Notes: generated by a model not told the origin, from the sequence alone. 38,473 bases of DNA from Dehalococcoidia bacterium (GCA_030608005.1 JAUWIX010000012.1:1-38473); one strand, 5' to 3'; counted from the first letter of the stretch, positions 6,485 to 14,550 are shown. Translations and numbers: made by a program.

Positions 6485-7891
6485 ATGGTTGGTATTACCT
6501 CATACGGCGCTTATGTGCCTTTATATAGGTTAAGTCGGGAAGCAATAGCTAAAGGTGCCAGGGGTGAGAGGGCTATTTGTAGCTTTGATGAGGATAGTAT
6601 AACTATGGCGGTAGCTGCGGCTAATGATTGCTTAAACGGGATAGACCGTGGGACGGTAGATGGTCTATACCTTGCCACCACCACTTCCCCGTATAAGGAG
6701 AAGCTGGGGGCGACTACTGTGGCTATGGGGGTTGACCTCAGGCAAGACATCATTACCGCTGATTTTGCCCATTCCCTGCGAGCGGGGACTGCTGCCCTTA
6801 GGTCAGCTATAGATGCAGTTAAGGCTGGCTCAGCTAAGAGGGTGATGGTAGCCGCCGCCGATTGTCGTCTGGGAACACCGGGCTCAGCCTTGGAGCAGAA
6901 TTTTGGTGATGGTGCCGGCGCCCTCCTCATTGGGGATAGTGATGTTGCCGTTACCGTTGAAGCCAGCTACTCAGTTTATAGCGAGATATTGGATGTATGG
7001 CGGGCTGATGATGACACCTTTGTTCGCTCCTGGGAGGATAGGTTTGCTGCTACCCGTGGCTATTTGGAAGTGGTGCGTGAAGCGGTGTCGGGACTGATGA
7101 AGAAGTTCGGTTTTAGCCCGAGCGATTTCGCTAAGGTTGTCTTCTATACCCCTAATGCCAGGAGGGGCATGGATTTGGCTAGGAGCTTGGGCTTTGATGT
7201 TAAGACCCAACTTCAACCTTCCCTTTTTGATGTTCTGGGCAATACAGGAACTGCTTTCCCTTTAATGTTATTGGTAGCGGCGCTGGAAGAAGCTAAGGCT
7301 GGTGACCGCATCCTACTAGCTAGCTATGGCAATGGCAGTGATGCCTTTGTCTTGCAGGTAACCGAGCAAATAGAGAAAATCAGGGGCAGACGAGGCATGA
7401 AAGAGCACCTGGCGTCAAAAAAGGTGGTTGATGACTATAAGCAGTATCTTATCTGGCGGGGGCTTCTGCCGGTAGAGCCGCGCAAGGAAACTGTCTCATT
7501 TTTGTCAGCGCCAGCCGCTTGGAGGGAGCGTGATGCCAACATTCGCTTGCATGGGGTTAAGTGCAAGGCTTGTGGGACCGTCCAATATCCTCCACAACGG
7601 GTATGCACCAAGTGCCATGCTAAAGACCAGTTTGAACCATATAGGCTATCGGATAAAAAGGCTAGCATATTTACCTTTGCCATGGACTATATAACCTTCC
7701 CCCTCCTAGACCAGCCGGTAGTTACTACCACTATAGATTTTGAGGGTGGGGGCAGGATGCAGTGCTATATGACCGACCGAGAGCCTGAGCAGGTTAGGTG
7801 TGGCTTACCGGTGGAAATGAGCTTCAGAAAACTGCCGATGAAAGACGGGATTCACAATTATTTCTGGAAATCTATACCAGTAAGGACTTAG
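6485..7891 (+). CDS. HMG-CoA-synthase-like protein fused to a DUF35 domain; catalytic residues apparently lost
   Basis: A 468-aa fusion. Residues 1 to about 300 have the HMG-CoA synthase/KAS-III-type thiolase fold (QNFGDGAGALLIGD, LGNTGTAFPL). Residues about 345-468 are a second DUF35 unit with zinc ligands C360, C363, C374 and C377. By eye against bacterial and archaeal HMGS, the acylated Cys falls at L98 (HSLRAGT), the His at Y221 (VVFYTPN) and the Glu at T66 (LATTTSP). All three are replaced, while N253 is kept. It is therefore probably a non-catalytic partner or a different activity, not mevalonate-pathway HMGS. The Shine-Dalgarno is AGGAGG (6476-6481, close to the ATG). It lies between a DUF35 gene and a second thiolase gene. 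Confidence 0.85.
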   Translation: MVGITSYGAYVPLYRLSREAIAKGARGERAICSFDEDSITMAVAAANDCLNGIDRGTVDGLYLATTTSPYKEKLGATTVAMGVDLRQDIITADFAHSLRAGTAALRSAIDAVKAGSAKRVMVAAADCRLGTPGSALEQNFGDGAGALLIGDSDVAVTVEASYSVYSEILDVWRADDDTFVRSWEDRFAATRGYLEVVREAVSGLMKKFGFSPSDFAKVVFYTPNARRGMDLARSLGFDVKTQLQPSLFDVLGNTGTAFPLMLLVAALEEAKAGDRILLASYGNGSDAFVLQVTEQIEKIRGRRGMKEHLASKKVVDDYKQYLIWRGLLPVEPRKETVSFLSAPAAWRERDANIRLHGVKCKACGTVQYPPQRVCTKCHAKDQFEPYRLSDKKASIFTFAMDYITFPLLDQPVVTTTIDFEGGGRMQCYMTDREPEQVRCGLPVEMSFRKLPMKDGIHNYFWKSIPVRT

Positions 7892-7918
7892 GTGGTAGAA
7901 TAAGCAGGAGGTAACCGT

Positions 7919-9097
7919 ATGAAAGGCATTAAGGATAGAGTGGCTATAGTTGGTATGGGCTGCACTCAGTTTGGAGAACTGTGGGATAAAAACCATAGGG
8001 ATTTAGTGGTAGACGCCTGTTATGAGGCTTTTGAGGACGCTGGGATTGAGCCCAAGGATATTCAGATGGCATGGTATGGCAGCCGTGAGACGGGCTTTAC
8101 CGGCACCCAGTTGGCTAGCGCTCTAAAGTTGGAGTATATCCCTGTTAGTAGGGTGGAGAACTTCTGTGCCGGGGGAACGGATACCTTCAGGAATGCTTGC
8201 TACGCTGTAGCCTCAGGGGTTTGTGATATTGCCCTAGCTGTCGGTGTGGAAAAGTGCAAAGACCACAGCGGCGGTTTCAATCTGGACATTTTGGAGCCAT
8301 TTGACCGTAGCATGGTGGAATGGGATTTGCCTCCAGCAAGCCAGTTTGCTCAACTGGCAACTAGATATATGTATCACTATGGATGGAAGTATGAGGAGCT
8401 TAAGCGTATCTTTGCCATGATTGATGTTAAGAACCACCACAATGGCACTATGTCCCCCAACGCTCAGTTTCGCCGGGAGATAACAGTAGAACAAGCAATG
8501 AATGCGCCCATAATTTCCCATCCCCTTGGATTACTTGATGCCTGTGGGGTGAGTGATGGCTCAGCCGCCGCCATTGTTACTACCCCTGAGATAGCTAAAA
8601 GTATGAGAAAGGACTATATCTTGGTGAAGGCAATAGCGCTGACTAATGGCGCTGGTCAAGCGATACTCCAACCTGAATATGACTTTATTCACTTCCCGGA
8701 GACAGTAGCTGCTGCCCGGAACGCCTATAAGGAAGCAGAAATAACCAATCCCCGCCAGGAGATAGACTGCGCTGAGGTTCATGACTGTTTTGCTATTACC
8801 GAGCTTATAACCTATGAGGACTTGGGCTTTAGTCCCAGGGGCAAGGGTCCGGAGGATGTTGAAGCTGGTAGCTTTACCCTAACTGGCAACCTGCCGGTCA
8901 ATAGCGATGGTGGATTGAAGTGCTTTGGTCACCCCCTTTCTGCCAGCGGGCTAAGGATGATCTATGAAATCTACCATCAGTTGCAAGGTAAGGCTGGTCC
9001 CAGGCAGCTAAAGAAAGTAGATATTGGTTTGACTCACAATATAGGAGGTATTTGCGGTTTCTTTAATTGTACAGTGGCTGTATTTGGGAAGCCTTAA
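7919..9097 (+). CDS. SCP2-type thiolase, second copy
   Basis: A 392-aa thiolase, only distantly similar to the one at 4886. Motifs: the nucleophile in NFCAGGTDT (about residue 83), VHDCFAITE, FGHPLSASG and HNIGGICGFFN near the C-terminus. The start ATG has AGGAGG 7 nt upstream. It is the last gene of the cassette and is followed by the L10-leader-like element. Because the adjacent HMGS-like protein lacks its nucleophile, this thiolase may be the catalytic half of a heteromer, comparable to the thiolase/HMGS-like/DUF35 complexes known from archaea. The substrate is unknown. Confidence 0.9.
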   Translation: MKGIKDRVAIVGMGCTQFGELWDKNHRDLVVDACYEAFEDAGIEPKDIQMAWYGSRETGFTGTQLASALKLEYIPVSRVENFCAGGTDTFRNACYAVASGVCDIALAVGVEKCKDHSGGFNLDILEPFDRSMVEWDLPPASQFAQLATRYMYHYGWKYEELKRIFAMIDVKNHHNGTMSPNAQFRREITVEQAMNAPIISHPLGLLDACGVSDGSAAAIVTTPEIAKSMRKDYILVKAIALTNGAGQAILQPEYDFIHFPETVAAARNAYKEAEITNPRQEIDCAEVHDCFAITELITYEDLGFSPRGKGPEDVEAGSFTLTGNLPVNSDGGLKCFGHPLSASGLRMIYEIYHQLQGKAGPRQLKKVDIGLTHNIGGICGFFNCTVAVFGKP

Positions 9098-9114
9098 TTT
9101 ATAGATTAGCGGTT

Positions 9115-9180
9115 TCCTGAGACAGCGGGTGCTGATTAAGGCTTAATTAACTGCCTGCCGAGGAAAAAACAGGGCTTTAA
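9115..9180 (+). promoter_or_regulatory. L10-leader-like ribosomal protein regulatory RNA
   Basis: The gap before rplJ holds the two hallmark blocks of the bacterial L10 leader as I remember it: GAGACAGCGGGTG (9119-9131) and CTGCCTGCCGAGG (9151-9163), separated by CTTAATTAA. GCGGG (9125-9129) can pair with CCTGC (9154-9158). In other bacteria the L10(L12)4 complex binds this RNA and represses rplJL. Its position just upstream of rplJ means rplJL can be controlled separately from the acyl-CoA genes before it. Confidence 0.7.
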
Positions 9181-9184
9181 TGGT

Positions 9185-9220
9185 AAGTCCTTGTACGGTA
9201 GGTGCAAGGATTTGCTTTTT
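9185..9220 (+). terminator. Attenuator hairpin between L10 leader and rplJ
   Basis: AAGTCCTTG (9185-9193) pairs with CAAGGATTT (9205-9213; one G-U), followed by GCTTTTT. It is 40 nt before the rplJ start, as expected for a leader-controlled intrinsic terminator. The loop contains GGTAGG (9197-9202), which can also pair with CCTGCC (9154-9159) of the leader. This suggests a switch, but that is inference. Confidence 0.6.
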
Positions 9221-9260
9221 AGGGAAGAATATTTAACACTATTAGTTAGGGGTAAGAAGG

Positions 9261-9785
9261 ATGTATAGGGAAAAGAAGGTGCAGATTATTGATAGCCTGC
9301 AACGGGTTTTTTCTCGATGTAGCATTGGTATTTTAACCGATTATCGGGGGCTATCAGCCAATGAGATGACTGACCTGCGTCGGAGGTTGAAGGAATCGGA
9401 TATTGAGTATAAGGTGGTGAAGAATACATTGGCTCGGTTTGCTGCCGAGAGAGCAGGTAAGGAAGAACTGACCAGCTTCTTTGAGGGTCCAGTGGCGATT
9501 GCTTTTGGCTATGGTGATATAACTGAGCCAGCTAGAGCCTTAGCCGACTACATTCAAGCTTCCAAGGTGAGTATGAGTATAAAGGGAGGCTTTTTGTCTG
9601 ATAGGCTGCTTACTTCAGAAGATGTAATCACCTTATCTACATTACCATCAAGGGAGATATTATTAGCCAGGGTTTTAGGTGGGATGCAGAGTCCCATCTC
9701 GGCTCTGGTCAGCCAGCTTACCGCCCCTATGAGAGGGATTATAGGGGTGCTACAAGCAAGGATTCAACAATTGGAGGGAGAATAA
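9261..9785 (+). CDS. rplJ: 50S ribosomal protein L10
   Basis: A 174-aa L10, the base of the L7/L12 stalk. It starts [20 protein letters not shown]; the [17 protein letters not shown] and [11 protein letters not shown] segments are typical. The C-terminal helix that carries L12 dimers is present ([21 protein letters not shown]). The Shine-Dalgarno AAGAAGG ends right at the ATG region. It is separated from rplA by about 4.4 kb of acyl-CoA genes but keeps its own leader. Confidence 0.97.
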   Translation: MYREKKVQIIDSLQRVFSRCSIGILTDYRGLSANEMTDLRRRLKESDIEYKVVKNTLARFAAERAGKEELTSFFEGPVAIAFGYGDITEPARALADYIQASKVSMSIKGGFLSDRLLTSEDVITLSTLPSREILLARVLGGMQSPISALVSQLTAPMRGIIGVLQARIQQLEGE

Positions 9786-9786
9786 G

Positions 9787-10233
9787 ATGACACAAGATGA
9801 AGTGAAGAGTAAAAAGACGGCGAAAAAGCCCAGTGTCAAGGCAGAGGCGAAAAAGCCTACAGCCATTGATGAGATAATGGCTACTATAAAAAATATGACT
9901 GTGCTTGAGCTATCAGAGTTGGTTAAGGCTCTGGAGACTGAGTTTGGTGTTAGTGCTTCTGCCCCGGTGGCGGCAGCTACGGCGGCACCGGCTGAAGCAG
10001 CTGCTCCGGCGGCTGAAGAGAAAACAGAGTTCAACGTTATTCTCAAGGAGATAGGGGCTAATAAGATTAGTGTTATTAGAGCAGTGAGGGAACTAACTAC
10101 CTTAGGGCTGAAAGAGGCAAAGGATTTCGTGGAGAGTGCTCCTCAGACGATAAAGGAGGGGATTAGCAAAGACGAGGCAACGGCGGTAAAACAAAAACTG
10201 GAAACCGCTGGTGCTACTGCCGAGATTAAATAA
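9787..10233 (+). CDS. rplL: 50S ribosomal protein L7/L12 with a basic N-terminal extension
   Basis: A 148-aa L7/L12, about 25 residues longer than usual. The normal N-terminal dimerisation domain begins near residue 26 ([22 protein letters not shown]), followed by an Ala/Pro hinge (about 56-78) and the C-terminal factor-binding domain ([32 protein letters not shown]). The extra start is Lys-rich ([23 protein letters not shown]). GGAGGGAG immediately upstream of ATG 9787 supports this start rather than the internal ATG at 9877. rplJ ends one base earlier. Confidence 0.96.
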   Translation: MTQDEVKSKKTAKKPSVKAEAKKPTAIDEIMATIKNMTVLELSELVKALETEFGVSASAPVAAATAAPAEAAAPAAEEKTEFNVILKEIGANKISVIRAVRELTTLGLKEAKDFVESAPQTIKEGISKDEATAVKQKLETAGATAEIK

Positions 10234-10249
10234 ACCCGAGGGGTTGACC

Positions 10250-10507
10250 ATGCCTCATAGCGATTGTTTTATAATGATGGGCATAGGTGGCTTTTTTATC
10301 CTCCTTGGCGTAATTTTGATTTTCTGGGGCAAGATTGAGAAGGGGGCTTATTATGATTCCCTGGCTAGTCGTACTGATGCCAGGGAGTTTCTGGAGCACT
10401 GGCCAGAGCGCCCCAGGGTGGGGTCATTAAAGATAGGTGGTTGGGTAGCTCTGGCTGTTGGCTTGGCTTTGGTGGCTGCCGGTGGTGCCTTTTGGTTTTG
10501 GGGTTGA
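10250..10507 (+). CDS. Small two-helix membrane protein
   Basis: An 85-aa protein starting at ATG 10250, with GAGGGG about 7 nt upstream. The frame is open back into rplL but without a better start. Two hydrophobic segments (about 7-26 and 60-84) flank a hydrophilic loop with many charged residues. I recognise no domain. It follows rplL by 16 bp and ends just before a palindromic repeat, so it is the last gene of the operon. rpoBC, which usually follow, are absent. Confidence 0.7.
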   Translation: MPHSDCFIMMGIGGFFILLGVILIFWGKIEKGAYYDSLASRTDAREFLEHWPERPRVGSLKIGGWVALAVGLALVAAGGAFWFWG

Positions 10508-10521
10508 GACTTTTTATCAAC

Positions 10522-10592
10522 CTTACCCCCTTAATCCCCCTCTCCTTCAAAGGAGAGGGGGAACGTTGTTTTTGAAGGGGCGAAGCCCCTTC
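10522..10592 (+). repeat. Dispersed two-hairpin repeat, copy A
   Basis: A head segment (CCTTACCCCCTTAAT) leads into hairpin 1, CCCCCTCTCCTT (10536-10547) with AAGGAGAGGGGG (10550-10561), then hairpin 2, GAAGGGGC-GAA-GCCCCTTC (10574-10592). It lies between the convergent small membrane gene and yifB, where it could act as a bidirectional terminator. Confidence 0.85.
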
Positions 10593-10607
10593 AATCTACC
10601 CTTGAAG

Positions 10608-12128
10608 CTACACTAGCGTTCTTGGTCTATACTGGATGGCTTCTGCTATGTGATGGGCTTTGATTATATCGGCATTTTCCAGGTCGGCAATAGTGCGACC
10701 TATTTTGAGAATGCGGTGGAAGGCACGGGCGGAAAGGTAGAGTTGCTTCATTGCTGCCTTGAGCAGGCTCTGGGCTGATTCCTCTACCTGGCAGAACTCC
10801 CTTACCTCGGTTGGTCCCATTTCAGCATTGCAGGCTAAATTTGTTCCCTTAAAGCGCCTGCGCTGTATGGAGCGGGCAGCCTCAATCCTGGCTTGAACCT
10901 TCTCTGATTTTTCTCCCAGTCTATCGTCAGCCAGCTTCTCATAGTCAATGTGGGGCACCTCAACAAAGATGTCAACCCGGTCAATGAACGGTCCGCTGAC
11001 ACGCTTCTGATACCGGGAGACCAGACTGGGGGAGCAGGTGCACTGCTTAAAGGGGTCTCCGTAGTAGCCGCAGGGGCAGGGGTTCATAGCTCCCACCAGC
11101 ATAAAGTTTGCCGGGAAGGTTACACTCCCTTGAGCCCGGCTGATGGTGATTACCCTATCTTCCAGGGGCTGGCGCAACACCTCAAGCACAGCATGTCCAA
11201 ATTCGGGAAGCTCATCAAGGAATAGCACCCCCCGATGGCTGAGGCTTATTTCACCCGGTCTAGGCCAATGCCCGCCACCCACCAGCCCGGCATTAGAGAT
11301 GGTGTAGTGGGGGGAGCGGAAAGGTCGCTGTCTAAGCAGGGGGGTGTTTGCCGGCAGCAGACCGGTTACACTGTATATCTTGGTAACCTCCAGGGCTTCC
11401 TCGGTAGTCATTGGCGGCAGTAATGAGGGGAGAGAACGAGCCAGTAATGTTTTACCACTGCCTGGAGGTCCCATCATCACCACATTATGCCCGCCAGCGG
11501 CAGCCACCTCCAGAGCTCGCTTGACATGCTCTTGCCCCTTGATGTAAGCCAGGTCGGTGATGAGCAAGGTGGATGGGGTATATTCCTCAGCTTCTTCAGG
11601 CTTATATTCAGGGGCTGGTATTTCTCCCCGAAAATAGCTGACCAACTGAGATAGGGAGGTAATAGGGATGATTTCGGTGCCTTCTATTAAGGACGCCTCT
11701 CTGGCATCGATGTCAGGCACAATAATGGTGGATATCTTTTCCTGGTGAGCCAGGGCGACCATGGGCAGGATGCCATTGGTATGGCGCAGGCTGCCATCCA
11801 GGGACAGTTCACCAAGGAGGATGGTTTGAGAAATATCGGCAGATACTTGCTCTGAGCTGAGGAGGATGCCAACAGCAATGGGTAAATCATAAGCCGGACC
11901 TGCCTTCTTGAGGTGAGCGGGAGCCAGATTAACCACAATGCGCTTCATAGGGAAAGCACAGCCGGAGTTTCGTATGGCGGCGCGCACCCGTTCCCTTGCT
12001 TCCTGGACTGCGGTATCAGGCAATCCGACGATGGTAAATGAGGGTAAGCCGGGGGAAATATCTACCTCAACCTCGACAATAACCCCCTCCAGCCCAACTA
12101 CAGCACAGGTTATTACTTTGGCTAGCAT
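10608..12128 (-). CDS. YifB/ComM family Mg-chelatase-like AAA+ ATPase
   Basis: A 506-aa protein of the ComM/YifB family, a hexameric helicase that promotes branch migration during natural transformation in some bacteria. An N-terminal Lon-C-like domain (about 1-170; LPSFTIVGLPDTAVQEARERV) is followed by the AAA+ module with Walker A GPPGSGKT, Walker B LFLDELPEF and the NPCPCGY signature, then a C-terminal ChlI-like helical domain (SARAFHRILKIGRTIADLE). I place the start at 12128 (MLAKVITCAVVGLEG), with AGGGA about 7 nt upstream. The frame extends 15 residues further, but these do not fit the family. Confidence 0.93.
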   Translation of the reverse strand: MLAKVITCAVVGLEGVIVEVEVDISPGLPSFTIVGLPDTAVQEARERVRAAIRNSGCAFPMKRIVVNLAPAHLKKAGPAYDLPIAVGILLSSEQVSADISQTILLGELSLDGSLRHTNGILPMVALAHQEKISTIIVPDIDAREASLIEGTEIIPITSLSQLVSYFRGEIPAPEYKPEEAEEYTPSTLLITDLAYIKGQEHVKRALEVAAAGGHNVVMMGPPGSGKTLLARSLPSLLPPMTTEEALEVTKIYSVTGLLPANTPLLRQRPFRSPHYTISNAGLVGGGHWPRPGEISLSHRGVLFLDELPEFGHAVLEVLRQPLEDRVITISRAQGSVTFPANFMLVGAMNPCPCGYYGDPFKQCTCSPSLVSRYQKRVSGPFIDRVDIFVEVPHIDYEKLADDRLGEKSEKVQARIEAARSIQRRRFKGTNLACNAEMGPTEVREFCQVEESAQSLLKAAMKQLYLSARAFHRILKIGRTIADLENADIIKAHHIAEAIQYRPRTLV

Positions 12129-12193
12129 CAGTTCCCTGTTGGCTATATTACAGCGGAGCCTTCTATGTGTCAACGGACTTGGGGCTTTTTACC

Positions 12194-12223
12194 TTGACAC
12201 CCCTCCTTTTAGCGCCTTATACT
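12194..12223 (+). promoter_or_regulatory. Sigma-70-type promoter for the CoA-transferase gene
   Basis: A consensus -35 TTGACA (12194-12199) and a near-consensus -10 TATACT (12218-12223) with an 18-nt spacer. The predicted start is near 12230, with the Shine-Dalgarno and ATG at 12260. It lies between divergent yifB and the CoA-transferase gene and is the clearest promoter in the window. Confidence 0.85.
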
Positions 12224-12259
12224 AAACTGGCTTAAATTTGATAGAGGGAGGGCAAGAAA

Positions 12260-13468
12260 ATGGCTGGACCTTTAGACGGGGTTAGGGTGGTGGAGATAAC
12301 CATGTTTCAGCAAGGACCTGTTTGTGGAACAAAGCTGGGGGACATGGGTGCTGATGTAATTAAGGTTGAACCTCCAACTGGAGACCCGGCAAGAGGATTC
12401 ATGAGGATTATCGGGACTCAGGTTGGCTTAAAGGGGCGAAATTACTACTTTGAGAATCAAAACCGTAATAAGAGAAGTATTGTTATGAATTTGAGAAAAG
12501 AGAAGGGGATGGAGGCGTTTTTAAAGCTAATTGATACCGCTGATGTCTTTATGAATAACATGAGTATAGAGGCTCCACAGAGGATGGGCATTGGTCCCGA
12601 GGCGCTATTGGCTAGGAATCCAAGGCTTATTTATGCTCAAGCCTCTGGTTGGGGGAGGAAGGGTCCCGATGCTAATGAGCTTTCCTTTGACTATACCGGC
12701 ATTGGTCGCTCAGGACTTATGATGTCTTGCGGTGAGCGAGGCACCCCCCCAGCCCAAATCTTGCCCGGACTTGGCGATGAACTTGGGGGGATGGTCTGTG
12801 CCTGGGCGGTATGTGCTGCCCTCTATGCCAGAGAAAAGACGGGAAAGGGGCAGGTGGTGGATACTTCCCTAATGGGCAGCCTGATGTGTATGGAGAGTCT
12901 TATTTTAGCCGCCCCTGCTATTCTGGGCCAGGAATTCCCCAGGGAGATTAGGGCTGAGGCAGGTAACCCAATCTATAACCACTATAGAGCCAAAGATGAC
13001 AAGTGGTTTATCATCGCTCACCTTCAACCAGATAGATATTGGCCTAATGTCTGCCGGGCTCTGGGTATGCCAGAGCTTGAGAATGACCCCAGGTTCAATA
13101 GTATTGAAGCCAGGGGAGAGAATCGGAAAGAGCTTATAGCTATTATAGATGAGAAGTTTGCCACCAAGACCAGAGACGAATGGTTTGGGATTTTTAAGAA
13201 GGAGGGTCTGATTTATACCCCTATCCAGACGTCCACCGAGGTGATTAATGACCCCCAGTCTTTAGCCAATAACTATGTTGTCTGGTTTGACCACCCAGTT
13301 TTGGGTAGGACAAAGATGGTTGGTTTCCCTTGGGACTTCAGTGAAACCCCTGCTTCAATAAGAAGGGAACCCCCAGAGTTTGGGCAGCACACTGAGGAGA
13401 TTTTATTGGAGCTGGGTTATACCTGGGATGATATTACTCACTTAAAGGATGAAGAGATAATACCCTAA
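12260..13468 (+). CDS. Class III (CaiB/BaiF) CoA-transferase
   Basis: A 402-aa family III CoA-transferase, which moves CoA between acyl donors and acceptors. The N-terminus GPLDGVRVVEITMFQQGPVCGTKLGDMGADVIKVE is characteristic. The catalytic Asp is in GQVVDTSLMG (about residue 200), and the second-domain regions follow (RYWPNVCRALGMPEL, GQHTEEILLELGY). The GAGGGAGG Shine-Dalgarno is strong and a consensus promoter precedes it. Downstream are two activase genes and a 2-hydroxyacid-dehydrogenase-like gene. That recalls pathways such as had in clostridia, where a class III transferase makes 2-hydroxyacyl-CoA. The substrate cannot be read from sequence. Confidence 0.93.
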   Translation: MAGPLDGVRVVEITMFQQGPVCGTKLGDMGADVIKVEPPTGDPARGFMRIIGTQVGLKGRNYYFENQNRNKRSIVMNLRKEKGMEAFLKLIDTADVFMNNMSIEAPQRMGIGPEALLARNPRLIYAQASGWGRKGPDANELSFDYTGIGRSGLMMSCGERGTPPAQILPGLGDELGGMVCAWAVCAALYAREKTGKGQVVDTSLMGSLMCMESLILAAPAILGQEFPREIRAEAGNPIYNHYRAKDDKWFIIAHLQPDRYWPNVCRALGMPELENDPRFNSIEARGENRKELIAIIDEKFATKTRDEWFGIFKKEGLIYTPIQTSTEVINDPQSLANNYVVWFDHPVLGRTKMVGFPWDFSETPASIRREPPEFGQHTEEILLELGYTWDDITHLKDEEIIP

Positions 13469-13554
13469 AGCTATGCCTTTTAGAGAAAGGGGCGACATTT
13501 GTTCCTTTTTGTTAACATTTTAGGGGAGGGTGAATTCTTAGAAAGCTGTTATGA

Positions 13555-13590
13555 TATAATTAAGGCGCTACTTCGCTGGTAGCGCTTTAA
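13555..13590 (+). promoter_or_regulatory. -10 element followed by a 12-bp inverted repeat at the transcript start
   Basis: TATAAT (13555-13560) lacks a good -35. It abuts an inverted repeat, TTAAGGCGCTAC (13560-13571) with GTAGCGCTTTAA (13579-13590), one G-U pair and a 7-nt loop. It could be an operator overlapping the start site, or a 5' mRNA hairpin upstream of the activase genes. Confidence 0.55.
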
Positions 13591-13625
13591 TTGCGAATGT
13601 TTTTCGGTAGCGGGTGGGAGTTACA

Positions 13626-14468
13626 TTGAGCCAATATTTTGCCGGGGTTGACATCGGTTCCACAATGACCAAGGTAGTGATTATGAACCAGACAATGCTT
13701 GTCTCGGTCATCGGTCCTACAGGCCCAGAGCACAGGAAATTAGCTAATCGGGTAATGGAGGAAGCCCTAGCTAAGGCAAAGCTACTTTTTGATGACATAA
13801 GTTATGTGGTGGCTACAGGCTATGGACGAATTAATGTCCCCTTTGCCGATAAGCAAATAACTGAGATATCCTGTCATGCCAGAGGAGTTGGTCACCTTCT
13901 GCCTGAGGCGAGGACAGTGATTGATATTGGTGGTCAGGACTGTAAGGGGATTAAGCTGAGCAATGGTCGGGTGGTGGACTTTGTCATGAATGATAAGTGC
14001 GCCGCTGGAACAGGCAGATTTCTTGAGGTGGCGGCTGAGGGGCTTGGCGTGAAGCTGGATGACATGGGAAGGCTTTCATTAACTGCCAAAAATGTGGCGA
14101 GAATAAGCAGTACCTGCACTGTGTTTTCCGCGCAGGAGGTGGTGGCTAAACTATCGGATGGGGTGCCATTGCCAGATATTATAGCTGGTCTGCATGAGGC
14201 TATTGCCAGCAGGATATACGGGATGGTAGGGCGCTTGAAGATAGAGAGGGAAGTAGCGCTAACCGGTGGTGGGGCTAAGAATATAGGCTTGGTCAAGGCT
14301 TTAGAAGCTAAATTAGGTTACTCGGTGTTGATACCTCCCGAGCCTTTGCTTACCGGAGCTATAGGTGCCGCTCTGTTGGGCGAGGATATTGTCAAACAGG
14401 CTACTGAAAGCGGGATGCCCTTGCTCAGAAGCAAGCGTCGCTTACAGGAGGCTACCTTTTTTACATAA
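13626..14468 (+). CDS. 2-hydroxyacyl-CoA dehydratase / BcrAD-type activase ATPase (copy 1)
   Basis: A 280-aa actin-fold ATPase of the BadF/BadG/BcrA/BcrD/HgdC family. Such archerases hydrolyse ATP to push a low-potential electron from a bridging [4Fe-4S] cluster to a dehydratase or benzoyl-CoA reductase. Phosphate-1 motif GVDIGSTMTK, IDIGGQDCKG, DKCAAGTGRF and SSTCTVFSAQE (the two cluster cysteines) and ALTGGGAKN are all present. I choose TTG 13626, because GGGAG lies 5 nt upstream and it gives the usual short N-terminus. GTG 13614 is the alternative. No dehydratase subunit genes (HgdAB type) occur in the window. Confidence 0.9.
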   Translation: MSQYFAGVDIGSTMTKVVIMNQTMLVSVIGPTGPEHRKLANRVMEEALAKAKLLFDDISYVVATGYGRINVPFADKQITEISCHARGVGHLLPEARTVIDIGGQDCKGIKLSNGRVVDFVMNDKCAAGTGRFLEVAAEGLGVKLDDMGRLSLTAKNVARISSTCTVFSAQEVVAKLSDGVPLPDIIAGLHEAIASRIYGMVGRLKIEREVALTGGGAKNIGLVKALEAKLGYSVLIPPEPLLTGAIGAALLGEDIVKQATESGMPLLRSKRRLQEATFFT

Positions 14469-14550
14469 TCCTAAAACACGGGTGAGGCTAAAGCCTTGCG
14501 CTACGGTTAAAAATTAGAGAGCTATATAAGTTATCCAAAAAGGGTAGCCC

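Noticed and set aside
6485-7891. Functional mevalonate-pathway HMG-CoA synthase
   Set aside because: All three catalytic positions appear replaced and no HMG-CoA reductase or mevalonate kinase is present in the window.
10211-10249. Longer start of the two-helix membrane protein inside rplL
   Set aside because: The ATG at 10250 has a good Shine-Dalgarno and the extra residues are encoded by the conserved end of rplL.
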